The notes: generated by a model from the letters alone, not told the origin. A stretch of DNA of 64,000 bases from Allobosea sp. 47.2.35 (GCF_024655635.1 NZ_JANLGI010000001.1:310001-374000), one strand, 5' to 3'. Shown: positions 43,401-53,197, counted from the stretch's first letter. A program made the numbers and translations.

Positions 43401-44089
43401 TGACGCGGGCCGCCGTGCTCTATGTCTTCCGCGTCATGGTCGACGACGCGATCCCGATGAATGCCGGTTGCCTGCGCCCGATCCGGATCGTCGTGCCGGA
43501 GGGTTCGATGCTGGCGCCGCGCTATCCGGCGGCCGTCGTTGCGGGCAATGTCGAGGTCTCGCAGGCGGTGACGAACACGCTGTTCGGCGCGCTCAAGGCA
43601 ATGTCCTGCTCGCAGGGCACGATGAACAACCTGACCTTCGGCAACGACCAGTATCAGTATTACGAGACGATCTGCTCGGGCTCGCCGGCCGGCCCCGGCT
43701 TCCACGGCACGTCGGGCGTTCATGTCCACATGACCAATTCGCGCCTGACCGACCCGGAGATCCTGGAGACGCGCTTCCCGGTCGTGCTGGAGGATTTCCA
43801 CATCCGGAAAGGCTCAGGCGGCAAGGGCGAATGGACCGCTGGCGACGGCACCTCGCGTACCATCCGCTTCCGCGAGACGATGGATTGCGCGATCCTGGCC
43901 TCGCATCGCCGGGTCCGGCCCTTCGGCGTCGATGGCGGCGAGGCGGGCGAGCTTGGCAAGACGCTGGTGCGCAGGCTCTCGGGCGCGGTCGAGGAGCTGA
44001 AGCCCTCCGACCAGACGCTGCTCCAGGCCGGCGAGGCGGTGACGGTGATCACGCCGACGGCGGGCGGATACGGCAAGGCGAAGGACTGA
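40490..44089 (+). CDS. Fused hydantoinase A/B, 5-oxoprolinase-type
   Basis: A 1,199-residue ATP-dependent amidohydrolase. The HyuA half (about 1-690) opens [19 protein letters not shown], with [12 protein letters not shown] and [18 protein letters not shown]. The HyuB half (about 690-1199) has [39 protein letters not shown] and [15 protein letters not shown]. Fused length equals eukaryotic 5-oxoprolinase, which opens 5-oxoproline to glutamate; N-methylhydantoinases have similar halves as separate chains. The TRAP operon next door probably imports the substrate. The ATG at 40490 has a GGGGGAGAGG site. Confidence 0.92.
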   Translation: MSAAHWDFWIDRGGTFTDVIGRDPAGNLHARKMLSENPGAYRDAAVQGIREHLGLKAGEPIPTGIIGEVRMGTTVATNALLERKGDRTLLVTTKGFRDALRIGYQARPDIFAKQIILPEALYDAVEEIDERVLADGTVERAPDEAAIRNALQAQYDAGFRTVAIVFMHGYRYMAHEQVAARIARTIGFPQVSVSHEVSPLVKLVGRGDTAVVDAYLSPILRRYVQQVSEELDVARTGARLMFMMSSGGLTAAELFQGKDAILSGPAGGVVGLAETGRSAGFDKVIGFDMGGTSTDVAHFDGEYERAFETEVAGVRMRAPMMLIHTVAAGGGSILHFDGRRFRVGPDSAGANPGPAAYRRGGPLAVTDANVMVGKLIPSYFPAIFGPKQDEPLDVGIVRNKFAVLAAEVGDGRSPEEVADGFIQIAVANMAEAIKKISVQRGYDITRYALNSFGGAGGQHACLVADALGIKTVLLHPFSGLLSAYGMGLAEIRSTRTSALDVALDGEAKAAIEAVAAKLAADAKAEVVGQGVAEGDIAIHVRAHIRYSGTDTAIAVPAGTRAEMQTAFQTAHKARFGFMDETKALVVEAVEVEAVGGGAKFEEAAGSEQAGEPVAAERTRFFAKGQWHDAAIVRREAIRPGQSVAGPAIIIEPNQTVVVEEGWSAKLTARDHLVLVRVKALIQQAAIGTKADPVMLEIFNNLFMSIAEQMGVTLQNTAYSVNIKERLDFSCAVFDQTGALVANAPHMPVHLGSMDRSVETVIANNPVIKPGDVYCLNAPYNGGTHLPDITVCTPVFDPEDKDILFWVASRGHHADVGGTAPGSMSPLATNIEEEGVYIDNFKIVDQGRFCEEELVKRLTGARYPVRNVVQNVNDLKAQIAANEKGLAELKKMIGSFGLDVVQAYMGHVQDNAAESVARLLTKLHDSEFTYPMDQGCAIKVKITIDREKREATVDFTGTSEQRPDNFNAPAPVTRAAVLYVFRVMVDDAIPMNAGCLRPIRIVVPEGSMLAPRYPAAVVAGNVEVSQAVTNTLFGALKAMSCSQGTMNNLTFGNDQYQYYETICSGSPAGPGFHGTSGVHVHMTNSRLTDPEILETRFPVVLEDFHIRKGSGGKGEWTAGDGTSRTIRFRETMDCAILASHRRVRPFGVDGGEAGELGKTLVRRLSGAVEELKPSDQTLLQAGEAVTVITPTAGGYGKAKD

Positions 44090-44100
44090 GATACACTCGC

Positions 44101-44193
44101 CGTCATGGTCGGGCTTGTCCCGGCCATCCACGTCTTCCCGTGCCGGGGACCGTGTTCAAGACGTGGATGCTCGCCACAAGGGCGAGCATGACG
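44101..44193. repeat. Nested palindromic intergenic repeat
   Basis: Outer arms CGTCATG (44101-44107) and CATGACG (44187-44193) enclose inner arms CATCCACGTCTT (44125-44136) and AAGACGTGGATG (44158-44169). It follows the oxoprolinase stop by 11 bases and belongs to the CGTCATG...CATGACG class of Rhizobiales intergenic palindromes. The inner hairpin is stronger than the outer one. Confidence 0.7.
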
Positions 44194-44265
44194 CGTGCGC
44201 GTTCGAGCCTCTGGTCAGAATGCGCGGATCGTCCTTAGCTCCGTCTCCTGACCATGGAGACGGAC

Positions 44266-44961
44266 ATGCCCCAGACCTGGATGATCACCGGCGCCAATCG
44301 CGGCATCGGACTTGCCATCACCATCGAATTGCTGCGCCGGGGCGATCGGGTGATCGCGGCGGCGCGCAATCCCTGGGGCGGGGCGCTGGCCGAGCTTGCG
44401 GCCGAGCATCCGGCGGCGCTGATCCCGGTGGAACTCGACGTCACTTCCGATGCCAGCGTCGCGGCGGCGAAGGAGGCGTTGGCCGGGCAGCCGATCGATG
44501 TGCTCCTGAACAATGCCGGCCTTTACGGTCCGCGTGATCGGCAGAGCGGGCTCGATGTCGATTTCGATGCCTGGCGCGAGGTCTTCGAGGTCAATGTCTA
44601 CGCGCCGATCCGCGTGGCGCAGGCCTTCCTGCCGAATGTCGAGGCGGGACAGGGCCGCAAGATCGCGACGATCTCCAGCCGCATGGGCTCCATCGCCGCC
44701 AACCCCGGCAATGCGCTGATCTACCGCTCGTCGAAGTCGGCGGTGAACATGGCGATGGTCGTGTTCGGCAACAGCGTGCGTTCGCGCGATGTCAGCGTGA
44801 TGTTGTTCCATCCCGGCTGGGTGCAGACCGACATGGGCGGCAGCGGCGCCGATATCACGCCGGCCGAGAGCGCCAATGGGCTGATCCGGACCATCGACGC
44901 TTCGGGCATGGCGGAGACCAACAGCTTCCGCGACTATACCGGCGAAAAGATCGCCTGGTGA
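44266..44961 (+). CDS. Short-chain dehydrogenase/reductase
   Basis: A 231-residue SDR with the cofactor loop TGANRGIG near the start, NNAG and the catalytic YRSSK (Tyr-x3-Lys). The substrate is unknown; this subgroup is close to the C-factor type carbonyl reductases. The ATG at 44266 (MPQTWMITGAN) is chosen for family length; the ATG at 44254 is four codons longer. Confidence 0.88.
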   Translation: MPQTWMITGANRGIGLAITIELLRRGDRVIAAARNPWGGALAELAAEHPAALIPVELDVTSDASVAAAKEALAGQPIDVLLNNAGLYGPRDRQSGLDVDFDAWREVFEVNVYAPIRVAQAFLPNVEAGQGRKIATISSRMGSIAANPGNALIYRSSKSAVNMAMVVFGNSVRSRDVSVMLFHPGWVQTDMGGSGADITPAESANGLIRTIDASGMAETNSFRDYTGEKIAW

Positions 44962-44973
44962 GCGCTGACGGCT

Positions 44974-45591
44974 TCAGCTCGCCCGCGTCGAGGCGAGCCA
45001 GGCCCCGCCGCCGATCAGGAAGCCGCCGCTGAGCTTCGACAAAAGCCGCACGCGATTGCGCGACAGCAAATGCCCGGCCTTGCCTGAAAGCAGGGCATAG
45101 GCGCCGTCGCTGAGCGCGGCAAAGAACAGCGCGGTCGCGCCCATGATCGCGATCTGGGTGGCGTGGTCGCGGGCGGGATCGAGGAACTGCGGAAAGAAGG
45201 CGCCGAAGAACAGCAGCGTCTTCGGGTTGCTGAGGGCGACCAGCGCGCCCTGCAGGAAGAAGCCGCCGCGCGGCGGCTTCGCCGGAGCCGTGCCGTCGAG
45301 ATCGGCGCCGGCCGAACGGAACATCTTCCAGCCCAGCCAGATCAGATAGGCGGCGCCGGCCAGCCGCAGCCACTCGAACCCGTGCCCGAGCGTCGCGACG
45401 ACGGAGCTCAGCCCGATGCCGGCGACGAGAACCATGATGCCAAGCCCGAACTGGGTTCCTGCCACGTTGAGGAGGCCGGCGCGGGTACCGTGCTTCAGGC
45501 TGTTGGCGACGATCAGCGTGACCGTCGGCCCGGGAACGATGATGATGACGATGCAGGCGATGAGATAGGCGGCATAGGTTTCGAGCGACAT
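44974..45591 (-). CDS. LysE-family amino acid exporter
   Basis: A 205-residue membrane protein with about six helices. YLIACIVIIIVPGPTVTLIV near the start carries the conserved PGP, and FFGAFFPQFLDP near the middle is a LysE/RhtB hallmark. The family exports amino acids such as Lys, homoserine or Thr; the substrate here is unknown. It is convergent with the SDR gene. Confidence 0.92.
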   Translation of the reverse strand: MSLETYAAYLIACIVIIIVPGPTVTLIVANSLKHGTRAGLLNVAGTQFGLGIMVLVAGIGLSSVVATLGHGFEWLRLAGAAYLIWLGWKMFRSAGADLDGTAPAKPPRGGFFLQGALVALSNPKTLLFFGAFFPQFLDPARDHATQIAIMGATALFFAALSDGAYALLSGKAGHLLSRNRVRLLSKLSGGFLIGGGAWLASTRAS

Positions 45592-45681
45592 GGCGCTGGT
45601 CTCCGGCGGTGTCGCCTAGTGATCTGCCGATCTTGATGACCTGTCCAGATGCTCCGCCTTGCTGCGGATTGGGAGATGGCG

Positions 45682-46266
45682 ATGGAGCGGACGAGTTTTG
45701 TCGTGGAGCCGCTGACGCCGGAGCGCTGGGGCGATCTGGAGGATCTCTTCGGCCCGCAGGGCCCCTGCTACGGCTGCTGGTGCAACCATTTCCGTATGCC
45801 GCAGCGGCTGCGCAAGCCCTTGCTGGGCGAAGGCGCGCGGCAATTGTTCGAAGACCGCGTGAAGAAGGGGCCGCCGCCCGGCGTGCTCGCCTATGCCGAA
45901 GGCAAGGCGGTCGGCTGGCTGCAGGTCGGCCCGCGTGCCGATGTTCCCGAGTGGAACAACCCGCGCCGCGCCTCGACGCCGCTGCCGGATGCGCCGGCCG
46001 AGGATCCCCGCAATTGGGCGGCATCCTGTTTCTTCGTGCGCAAGGGCTTTCGCGGCAAGGGCGTGACCGGCGCGCTCCTCGACGGGGCGGTGGTCTTCGC
46101 GCGGGAGAGCCAGGCGCGATTGATCGAGGCCGCGGCCATGGACAACGAGGACAAGCGCAGCGCCGAGGGGCTCTATGTCGGGCCGGAAAGCGTGTTCCTG
46201 CGCGCGGGCTTCGTCGAGGTCGCCCGCCAGAAGCCGGGCCGGCCGCTGCTCAGGCTGGTGCTGTAG
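45682..46266 (+). CDS. GNAT-family N-acetyltransferase
   Basis: A 194-residue acetyltransferase: GPCYGCWCNHFRMP near residues 28-41 and the acetyl-CoA loop region ASCFFVRKGFRGKGVTGALL near 113-132. The cysteine-rich front (Cys30, 33, 35 area) is typical of a GNAT group found in soil bacteria. The ATG at 45682 is used because GGGAG lies seven bases upstream; the ATG at 45676 is too close. The substrate is unknown. Confidence 0.87.
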   Translation: MERTSFVVEPLTPERWGDLEDLFGPQGPCYGCWCNHFRMPQRLRKPLLGEGARQLFEDRVKKGPPPGVLAYAEGKAVGWLQVGPRADVPEWNNPRRASTPLPDAPAEDPRNWAASCFFVRKGFRGKGVTGALLDGAVVFARESQARLIEAAAMDNEDKRSAEGLYVGPESVFLRAGFVEVARQKPGRPLLRLVL

Positions 46267-46283
46267 GCCGCGCTGGCTTCGCC

Positions 46284-47138
46284 CTATGTGAGGATGAAGT
46301 CGCGGATTGCCTGCAAGGCGCCGTCCCGGTCGTCGGCGACGATGCCGTGCCCGCAACCGGCAAAGCGCTGGAAACTGACCCGGTCAGGCGGGAGGCTGGC
46401 TGCAATCGTCTCGCTGAAGGCGATCGGCGTGATCGGGTCCTTGTCTCCGGCCATGACGAGAACCGGGCAGGATATTCGCGCAAGCGCCTCCCTGAAATCG
46501 AAGCGGCCATGCTCGTTGCCGGGGCCGTTGAAGTGGACGCCGGTTTCGTTGCGCGTGATGGCGCGCGCAACCCACGATCCGTCATCCGCTTGTTTCCGAG
46601 GCGCGTAGAGCGGGACGCAGACCTTTGCATAGATCGAGCGGGTCGCATCGGAGGGGGCGGACCAGTAACCGCGGGCCGCCTTTTCCGCTTCGGGGCCGCC
46701 GAGGCGTTCGAAGGCCTCGTAGACCTGCCGAAAGTCGAATTTTGCAGCCGTGCTGACCAAAATCAGCTTTGCGGCATGGCCGGGATGGCGCGTCGCATAG
46801 GCCTGGGCGACGAAGCCGCCGAACGACGTTCCCAGGACGATCGGCTTCTCGATCCCGAGCGTATCGCAGAGAGACCTGACATCATCGCTCCATTGGTCGA
46901 GCGTCCAGCGATCCTTCGGACCGTTCTCGCTGCGCCCGCAACCGCGATGGTCGAAATAGACGATCTGGGCAATGTCGCTCAAAGCGGAGAAGGCAGGCTT
47001 GTACATGCTGTGGTCGAAACCCGGCCCGCCATGAAGCAGGACGAGTGTCGGTTTCTCGCGCATCCGGGGGCCGTCGGGAACCAGCCCGGCGCCCTCGACA
47101 TCAACATAGAGGCGAACCCCGTTCACGGTGACGTGCAT
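46284..47138 (-). CDS. Alpha/beta hydrolase, proline-iminopeptidase-like
   Basis: A 284-residue alpha/beta hydrolase: oxyanion motif LLHGGPGFDHS, nucleophile elbow GTSFGG (Ser near 106), FDHRGCGRSE, acid in AGDKDPITP and His in GCGHGIV. HGGPG near the N-terminus marks the proline iminopeptidase group, but substrates of such homologues range from peptides to lactones. It ends 17 bases from the GNAT gene, convergent, and lies 19 bases downstream of a second hydrolase gene, so the two may be co-transcribed. Confidence 0.9.
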   Translation of the reverse strand: MHVTVNGVRLYVDVEGAGLVPDGPRMREKPTLVLLHGGPGFDHSMYKPAFSALSDIAQIVYFDHRGCGRSENGPKDRWTLDQWSDDVRSLCDTLGIEKPIVLGTSFGGFVAQAYATRHPGHAAKLILVSTAAKFDFRQVYEAFERLGGPEAEKAARGYWSAPSDATRSIYAKVCVPLYAPRKQADDGSWVARAITRNETGVHFNGPGNEHGRFDFREALARISCPVLVMAGDKDPITPIAFSETIAASLPPDRVSFQRFAGCGHGIVADDRDGALQAIRDFILT

Positions 47139-47157
47139 GGCTTCGGTTCCCAGCCGG

Positions 47158-48147
47158 TCAGCGCGAGAGGCCGTTCAGGAAGGCCGTCAGCCGCTCCAAT
47201 GCCTGCTTTCCTTCCGGGCGGCCTAGATCGAACTGGTATTCATGCGGCAGCTTCGGCTCGGTCTCGGCCGGGAAGAACAGGGTGTCGACCCTGACGCCGC
47301 GGTCGCGCAGGGCCTGCGCCATCACCACCGATTGCGGCGCCAGCGGGTCGCCGTTGCCGACCGAGATGAAGCTCGGCGGGAAGGCTTCCGTGACATAGCG
47401 CGGTACGGAAGCCTCGGTGATGCGCTCGCTGTCGAACGGGTTCGAGGTGCCGAAATAGGCCAGCAGCACGGAGCGGATGAAGCCGCCGAAGGGGCCTGTC
47501 AGTTCGAAAGCCGTCGGATCGAAGGCGCCGCAGAACAGGACCGTGCCGCGCAAGCTTGCGGGCGCGACGGCCGGCTTCAGGCCGAGCAGCTCGGCGTAGT
47601 CCTTGCCGGTCAGGCCGGCCGCGAGCTGGGAGGCGATATGAGCACCGGCCGAATCGCCGGCCAGCACGATCCGCGTGGGATCGAGACCGAGGCGCTGGCC
47701 TTCGCGCTGCAGGAAGCCGAGCGCGGCATTCGCCTGGAGTACGGGCAAGGGATAGGGGGCTGTCGGTGCGCGGGTATAGCCGATAGCGACCGTCGCGAAA
47801 CCGCGCCCGGCCAGGATCTTGAGATAGGGCGCCACATCCTGCCGGTCGCCCGCGACGAAGGCGCCGCCATGGATCCAGGCGACGACCGGGCGGCCCGGCT
47901 GGTCGCCGTCTGGTGGCAGGTAGATGTCGAGCCTCTCGTCCTCCGCGCTGCCGTAGCGGATATCGCGCTGCTCGCGGATGCCGGCCGGGACATGCGGGGC
48001 GAGTGCGGCCGTGGTCTTCGACGCTCCGTAGCTGAAGGCGAGGCGCGTCAGCAGGGCCGAGGGCCAGGGCGACAGCACGAAGGCGGCATAGCCGATGAAG
48101 GCCAGACCGAGACAGAGCAGGAGGATTCGTTTGGCGCGGCGTCTCAT
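47158..48147 (-). CDS. Alpha/beta hydrolase, HSL/carboxylesterase family
   Basis: A 329-residue protein with one N-terminal membrane helix or uncleaved signal (about 8-27). The HSL-type oxyanion motif is WIHGGAFVAG, the nucleophile elbow is GDSAGAH, the acid is in GNGDPLAPQ and the His in LPHEYQF. It is probably an envelope-anchored esterase. The natural ester is unknown. It is followed by the proline-iminopeptidase-like hydrolase 19 bases downstream. Confidence 0.9.
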   Translation of the reverse strand: MRRRAKRILLLCLGLAFIGYAAFVLSPWPSALLTRLAFSYGASKTTAALAPHVPAGIREQRDIRYGSAEDERLDIYLPPDGDQPGRPVVAWIHGGAFVAGDRQDVAPYLKILAGRGFATVAIGYTRAPTAPYPLPVLQANAALGFLQREGQRLGLDPTRIVLAGDSAGAHIASQLAAGLTGKDYAELLGLKPAVAPASLRGTVLFCGAFDPTAFELTGPFGGFIRSVLLAYFGTSNPFDSERITEASVPRYVTEAFPPSFISVGNGDPLAPQSVVMAQALRDRGVRVDTLFFPAETEPKLPHEYQFDLGRPEGKQALERLTAFLNGLSR

Positions 48148-48330
48148 GGCGTGAAGCTAGGCCGGCCCGCGATCCGTCGCAATCTCGCCGAAACATGACC
48201 TCCCATGCGGCGAGGCGGGTCATTGTGTATCCGGCTAAGATATTGATATCGTTGCGCCATCTTGTGTTGCGTTAACTCCGTGTTCGTTCACCTCTGTCAA
48301 AGGAGCGGGGACTACGAGACCGAGGCTACG

Positions 48331-50007
48331 ATGCGGCGACTGGGACTGACGGCGAAGATCATGATTTTCTTCGCGCTGCTGGGTCTCGCCGGGGCGCTCG
48401 GCCTCGCCAGCGCCCTGCGCGGTTTCGATGAAGCCCGGCGCATCGATGCCGGCGCCTTTTCGGATATCCGCCTCGCCGGCAGTGCTTCGCTTTTATCCAG
48501 CCGGATCGCGGCCACCGCGCTGCTCAGCCGGGTGGAGGCGGACAGCGCCCCTCGGGATATCGAGGCGATGCTCGGCAAGCTCGATGCGGCCATCGATCTG
48601 GTCGACGCGGCGCGCGCGCATCTGATCTCGGCCCTGCCGAAGAACCTGCTTGAGGCCAATCCGACGCTCGATGCCCGGATCAAGACCTTCATCGCCTTCC
48701 AGCACGGCATCGTCGATATCGGCCAGCGCGTCTCGGCCAAGGCCGCCCTGCTGGAGGCGGGCGCGGAGGACGCGCGCACCAATGTCGACGAGATCGTTGC
48801 GACGACCGCCGCGCTGCGCGACCAGCTCGCGAAGCGGGCAGGCGATGCGTCCTTGCGCGCCGCGGCGCGGGCTGAGGCGGTCCGCTTCCGGACGATCCTC
48901 TTCGCGGTTCTCCTGCCGCTGGGAGGCGCGCTGCTCGCGTTGTTGATGCTGCGCAGCCAGTTGACCAGGCCCCTGCGCAACCTGATGGAGGCGATCCGGC
49001 AGGCCGTGGCATCGGATCGGGTCATCGACGTGCCGCATCGCGACCGGGCCGACGAGATCGGCCAGCTCGCCCGCGTCGTGCGCCAGCTCAGCGAGGTCAG
49101 GGCGACCTTGGTGACACGCGAGAGCGAGGCCGACGATGCGCGGCGCCTGGAGCAGCTCCGCAACGCTGAACTGGCCGGGATCGCCGATGAGTTCGAGATG
49201 CGGCTCGGCGTCCTGCTCGGCGAGATCGGGCGGGAGAGCGAGGTGCTGCGCATGGCCTTGCAGGACGCGGCGGTTCGCGTGCACCAGATCTCGCGGAGCA
49301 CTGAGACGGCGGCGGCTTCCGTCGATGGTGCGGGGATCGATGCGCGCCGCTCCAGCGAGGCCGCCATGCGGCTGGATTTCGTCGTCGGCCAGATCAATAC
49401 CGAGGTCCGGCGCGTCTCGGAAATGGCAACCGAGGCGACCCGGGAGGCGGCTGGCACCCATGCGCTGGTGACGCGCCTCACCGAGAATGCCGCGCAGATC
49501 CGCGATGTCGTGGGGATCATCGATGCGGTGGCGCGCCAGACCAACCTGCTGGCTCTCAATGCGACGATCGAGGCTGCGCGTGCCGGGGCCCATGGCCGTG
49601 GCTTCGCGGTGGTCGCGGCCGAGGTGAAGACGCTTGCCAACCAGGCCTCGGACGCAGCCGGGCGGATCGTCAGCCGGATCGCGCAGGCGGACGAGGCCCT
49701 GTCCCATGCCGCCGATGCAGTGTCGGCGATCGGGGCCAGCGTGGCGGCGGTGGAGCAGACCGGCACCGAGATCGCGACCATGGTCGGGTCGCATGTCGAG
49801 TTGCTGGGCTCGCTTGGCGAGACCGTGGCGCGGATTTCGGATGTAACCGGCACCGCCGCGCTTGCCATGGGCGAGATCGCCGCCGCCAATCTGCAGACCG
49901 TCGGTCAGGCGGATACCGGCGCGGCGAGCGCACGGGAACTCGACCAGCGGATCAATGCCTTACAGGCCGAGGCCGAGGCTTTCGTCAGGCGATTGCGCGC
50001 CGCCTGA
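48331..50007 (+). CDS. Methyl-accepting chemotaxis protein (helical-bundle sensor)
   Basis: A 558-residue chemoreceptor: a membrane helix at about 9-27, a helical sensor domain at about 30-185, a second membrane helix at about 192-214 and HAMP at about 215-268. The signalling hairpin has [20 protein letters not shown] at its tip. There is no C-terminal pentapeptide (it ends VRRLRAA). The sensor resembles four-helix-bundle rather than Cache types; the ligand is unknown. The ATG at 48331 has no strong ribosome site nearby. The next gene is a helicase 81 bases downstream. Confidence 0.93.
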   Translation: MRRLGLTAKIMIFFALLGLAGALGLASALRGFDEARRIDAGAFSDIRLAGSASLLSSRIAATALLSRVEADSAPRDIEAMLGKLDAAIDLVDAARAHLISALPKNLLEANPTLDARIKTFIAFQHGIVDIGQRVSAKAALLEAGAEDARTNVDEIVATTAALRDQLAKRAGDASLRAAARAEAVRFRTILFAVLLPLGGALLALLMLRSQLTRPLRNLMEAIRQAVASDRVIDVPHRDRADEIGQLARVVRQLSEVRATLVTRESEADDARRLEQLRNAELAGIADEFEMRLGVLLGEIGRESEVLRMALQDAAVRVHQISRSTETAAASVDGAGIDARRSSEAAMRLDFVVGQINTEVRRVSEMATEATREAAGTHALVTRLTENAAQIRDVVGIIDAVARQTNLLALNATIEAARAGAHGRGFAVVAAEVKTLANQASDAAGRIVSRIAQADEALSHAADAVSAIGASVAAVEQTGTEIATMVGSHVELLGSLGETVARISDVTGTAALAMGEIAAANLQTVGQADTGAASARELDQRINALQAEAEAFVRRLRAA

Positions 50008-50088
50008 ACGGTTCGGACATCGCCGGGCTTGTCTTAAGGCCCGACTCGGCCCCATCTGCGCCATGCCCTTTTCGACGATGGTCCCGCG

Positions 50089-51180
50089 ATGAGCTGGTCG
50101 CCCCAGCAGGATATGGCTTTGACCGCCGTGGCGCGCTGGCTGCAATCCGGCGAGCCGCAACTCTTCCGCATGTTCGGCTATGCCGGTACCGGCAAGACCA
50201 CGCTCGCGCGCCACATCGCCGAGGCGGTCGACGGCGATGTCGTCTTCGCCGCCTATACCGGCAAGGCCGCGCTCGTGCTGCGCAACAAGGGCTGCCATGG
50301 CGCGCAGACCATCCATTCGCTGATCTACCGTTCGCGCGGCGTCGACGAGGAGAGTCCGATCTTCGCGCTGAATCGTGACAGCGCGGCGGCCAAGGCGAAG
50401 CTCATCATCATCGACGAATGCTCGATGGTCGACGAGGAGCTGGGCCGGGACCTGCTCTCCTTCGGCACGCCGGTGCTGGTGCTCGGCGATCCGGCGCAGT
50501 TGCCCCCGGTCAAGGGCGGCGGCTTCTTCACCGAGCAGGAGCCCGACGTCATGCTGACCGAGGTCCACCGGCAGGCGGCTGACAACCCGATCGTGCGGAT
50601 GTCGATGATCGTGCGCGAGGGTGGGCAGCTCGAGCTCGGCGATTACGGCCCAAGCCGGGTGATCCGGCGCGGCGAGATCAATCCCGAGATTGTCATGGGG
50701 GCCGACCAGGTGCTGGTCGGCATGAACAAGACGCGGCGCAACTACAATGCCCGCATCCGCCAGTTGATGGGCCGTGCCGATAACAGTCCCGTCGCCGGCG
50801 AGAAGCTGGTCTGCCTGCGCAATGACAAGAGCAAGGGCCTGCTCAATGGTGGCTCCTGGATCGTACAGGAGATCAAGACCTCGAAGAAGGGGCTGATCAC
50901 CATGCGCGTCACGCCGGAGGACGATGCCGGCGGCAAGGCGGTGAAGGTCTCGGTGCTGCCGAATTTCTTCGACGGCACCGAGGATGAGGTGCCGTGGGAG
51001 CTACGCAAGCATACCGACGAGTTCACCTTCGGCTATGCGCTGACCGTGCATAAGTCGCAGGGCTCGCAATGGGACGATGTCGTGCTCTTCGACGAGAGCT
51101 TCGCCTTCCGCGAGCACCGGGCGCGCTGGCTTTATACCGGCCTGACGCGTGCGGCTGAGGCGATCACGGTCGTGGTCTAG
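50089..51180 (+). CDS. Stand-alone SF1B helicase (RecD2/Dda-like)
   Basis: A 363-residue ATPase: Walker A GYAGTGKTT (30-38), DECSMVD (108-114), LGDPAQLPP (131-139), GYALTVHKSQGSQWDDV (about 317-333) and YTGLTRA (about 346-352), giving a full set of RecD/Dda 5'-3' helicase motifs. It is much shorter than RecD2 and close to phage Dda (439 residues), lacking RecBC-contact domains. It may restart forks or process ends, and perhaps has phage ancestry. Base composition is like the rest of the window. It has no RecBC or AddAB neighbour here. Confidence 0.88.
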   Translation: MSWSPQQDMALTAVARWLQSGEPQLFRMFGYAGTGKTTLARHIAEAVDGDVVFAAYTGKAALVLRNKGCHGAQTIHSLIYRSRGVDEESPIFALNRDSAAAKAKLIIIDECSMVDEELGRDLLSFGTPVLVLGDPAQLPPVKGGGFFTEQEPDVMLTEVHRQAADNPIVRMSMIVREGGQLELGDYGPSRVIRRGEINPEIVMGADQVLVGMNKTRRNYNARIRQLMGRADNSPVAGEKLVCLRNDKSKGLLNGGSWIVQEIKTSKKGLITMRVTPEDDAGGKAVKVSVLPNFFDGTEDEVPWELRKHTDEFTFGYALTVHKSQGSQWDDVVLFDESFAFREHRARWLYTGLTRAAEAITVVV

Positions 51181-51202
51181 GCGCTGGAGTGAGGGAACGG
51201 TC

Positions 51203-51601
51203 ATGGCGAAGGACGAGATTCAGGGCCAGGCTGCTTCCGAGCTCATCGACGCGAAGATCGCGGCACTCGGCGACTGGCGCGGTGCGACGCTGGCGCGGAT
51301 GCGTGGGCTGATCCGTGAGGCCGATCCCGATGTGGTCGAGGAGGTGAAGTGGCGCGGCGTGCCGGTCTGGTCCCATGGCGGCATCATCTGCACGGGCGAG
51401 ACCTACAAGAGCGTGGTCAAGCTGACCTTCATGAAGGGTGCTTCGCTGGCCGACCCTGCCGGCCTGTTCAATTCGAGCCTGGAGGGCAATGCCCGCCGCG
51501 CCATCGATATCCGCGAGGGCGAGGCGGTAGACGACGACGCCTTCAAAGCGCTTATTCGCGAGGCTGTCGCGCTCAATATGTCCGGCAAGAAAGCGCGCTG
51601 A
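51203..51601 (+). CDS. DUF1801 domain protein
   Basis: A 132-residue YdhG/DUF1801-type protein: LARMRGLIREADPDVVEEVK near residues 28-47, WRGVPVWSHGGIICTGETYK near 48-67 and VKLTFMKGA near 69-77. The family is small, globular and cytosolic, and its role is unclear. The ATG at 51203 is preceded by a GAGGGAACGG site. It follows the helicase by 22 bases and may share its transcript. Confidence 0.9.
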   Translation: MAKDEIQGQAASELIDAKIAALGDWRGATLARMRGLIREADPDVVEEVKWRGVPVWSHGGIICTGETYKSVVKLTFMKGASLADPAGLFNSSLEGNARRAIDIREGEAVDDDAFKALIREAVALNMSGKKAR

Positions 51602-51754
51602 GCCTGATTGACCAGAATTTCGAGCAAAGCTCTTCATTTTGCCCCGGCTTCGTTGATCGATCCGCCAAACATTGCCGAATTGTCATGAAAGCGGCCGGCT
51701 TTTCGCCATAGTCCATATCGATCCTCTTCGTCACGACCAGCGGAGGCCTCGCAG

Positions 51755-53197
51755 ATGGCGGAAACCGGCGAGCTGAAGGCAGGGGCGATTGCACTGCAGC
51801 GGTTCGGTCTGGGGCCGAAGCCCGGACAGGGCGAGGCGGCGCGTGCGCAGGTTCGTGACAGGCTTCTGGCCGAGATCGCGGTCGGCAGCGTCGCGCAGCC
51901 CGAAGGCGTGACCTTCTCCGGCGCGGCCGAGATCGGCAAGGCGCTCTATGATTTCGAGGATCAGGAAAAGCGGGAGCGCGAGGCGCGCCGTGTCTCCGTC
52001 GCGCAGGCGCCCCAAGGCGCGCAGGTCGCGAATGCCGCGCCGCAGAGCCAGATGGCTTCCGCGCCAAAGCCCGCAAACGAGCCGGCGCTACCCTATCGGA
52101 CCTATCGCGACGAGGTGAAAGCCCGTGTCGATCTCGCGCTCGCGGCCGAGACCGGCTTCGGCGAGCGGCTGGTGATGTTCTGGTCGAACCATTTCTGCAT
52201 CGGCGCGACCAAGAGCAACATGAGCCGGATCATGGCCGGCGCCTATGAGCGCGAGGCGATCCGCCCGCATGTCTTCGGGCGCTTCGAGGACATGCTGATC
52301 GCGGCGGAAAGCCATCCTGCGATGCTGGATTTCCTCGATAATCGCCAGTCTGTCGGCCCGAATTCGCCGGCCGGGCGCCGTCGCGGGCGCGGCCTCAACG
52401 AAAACCTCGCCCGCGAAATCCTGGAACTGCATACGCTCGGCGTCTCCGGCGGCTATGCCCAGGCGGACGTGACCAATCTTGCCCGGATCATCACGGGCTG
52501 GACCGTGGTGGGGCGCGAGGGCGTGCTCGGCTTTCCCGGTTCCTTCGCCTTCAACGCCGGCTTGCACGAGCCCGGCGTGACGCCCTTGCTCGGGCGCCGC
52601 TACGACCAACCGGGCAAGGCGCAGGGCATCGCCGCGCTGACCGATCTGGCGCGTCATCCCGCGACGGCCAGGTTCATCGCGATGAAGCTCGCCCGCCATT
52701 TCGTGGCCGATGCGCCACCCCGCGCATTGGTCGACAGGCTCGCCCTGACATTCCGGCAGAGCGGCGGCGACTTGCCAACGGTTTATCGCGCCCTGATCGA
52801 GGATGACGCCGCCTGGCGGGCGCCGGCCAGCAAGATCAGGTCGCCGCAGGAATTCCTGCTGGCGTCATATCGCGCACTCGACCGCAAGCCCGACTTCGGC
52901 CAGATCATCGGGCCGGCCGGCGTGATGGGGCAGCCTTTCTGGCAGCCCTCCGGGCCCAATGGCTATGCCGACGACAACGCGGCCTGGGCCTCGGCCGAGG
53001 GGCTGAAGACGCGCGTCGATGTCGCTGCCGGATGGGGGCGGCAGGCGGCAGGATCGGTCGCCGATCCGCGCGTGCTCAGTGAGGATGTGCTGGGGCCGCT
53101 GCTCTCCCCCGAGACGAAGCAGGCAGTGGCGCGGGCCGAGAGCAAGCCGCAGGCGATCGCGCTCCTGCTGATGTCGCCCGAATTCCAGCGGAGGTGA
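51755..53197 (+). CDS. DUF1800 domain protein
   Basis: A 480-residue protein of the DUF1800 family: FGLGPKPGQGEAARAQVRDR near the N-terminus, ERLVMFWSNHFCIGATKSNM near residues 131-150, and NENLAREILELHTLGVSGGY near 212-231, all typical. No signal peptide is seen, unlike its partner. DUF1800 genes are nearly always followed by DUF1501 genes, as here. The role is not established. The ATG at 51755 has a GGAGGCC site. Confidence 0.9.
   Translation: MAETGELKAGAIALQRFGLGPKPGQGEAARAQVRDRLLAEIAVGSVAQPEGVTFSGAAEIGKALYDFEDQEKREREARRVSVAQAPQGAQVANAAPQSQMASAPKPANEPALPYRTYRDEVKARVDLALAAETGFGERLVMFWSNHFCIGATKSNMSRIMAGAYEREAIRPHVFGRFEDMLIAAESHPAMLDFLDNRQSVGPNSPAGRRRGRGLNENLAREILELHTLGVSGGYAQADVTNLARIITGWTVVGREGVLGFPGSFAFNAGLHEPGVTPLLGRRYDQPGKAQGIAALTDLARHPATARFIAMKLARHFVADAPPRALVDRLALTFRQSGGDLPTVYRALIEDDAAWRAPASKIRSPQEFLLASYRALDRKPDFGQIIGPAGVMGQPFWQPSGPNGYADDNAAWASAEGLKTRVDVAAGWGRQAAGSVADPRVLSEDVLGPLLSPETKQAVARAESKPQAIALLLMSPEFQRR

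Noticed and set aside
40433-43801. A 1,122-residue open frame antisense to the 5-oxoprolinase gene
   Set aside because: It lies in the mirror frame of a real high-GC3 gene, has Arg/His/Asp-rich low-complexity translation and no known motifs; it is a composition artefact.
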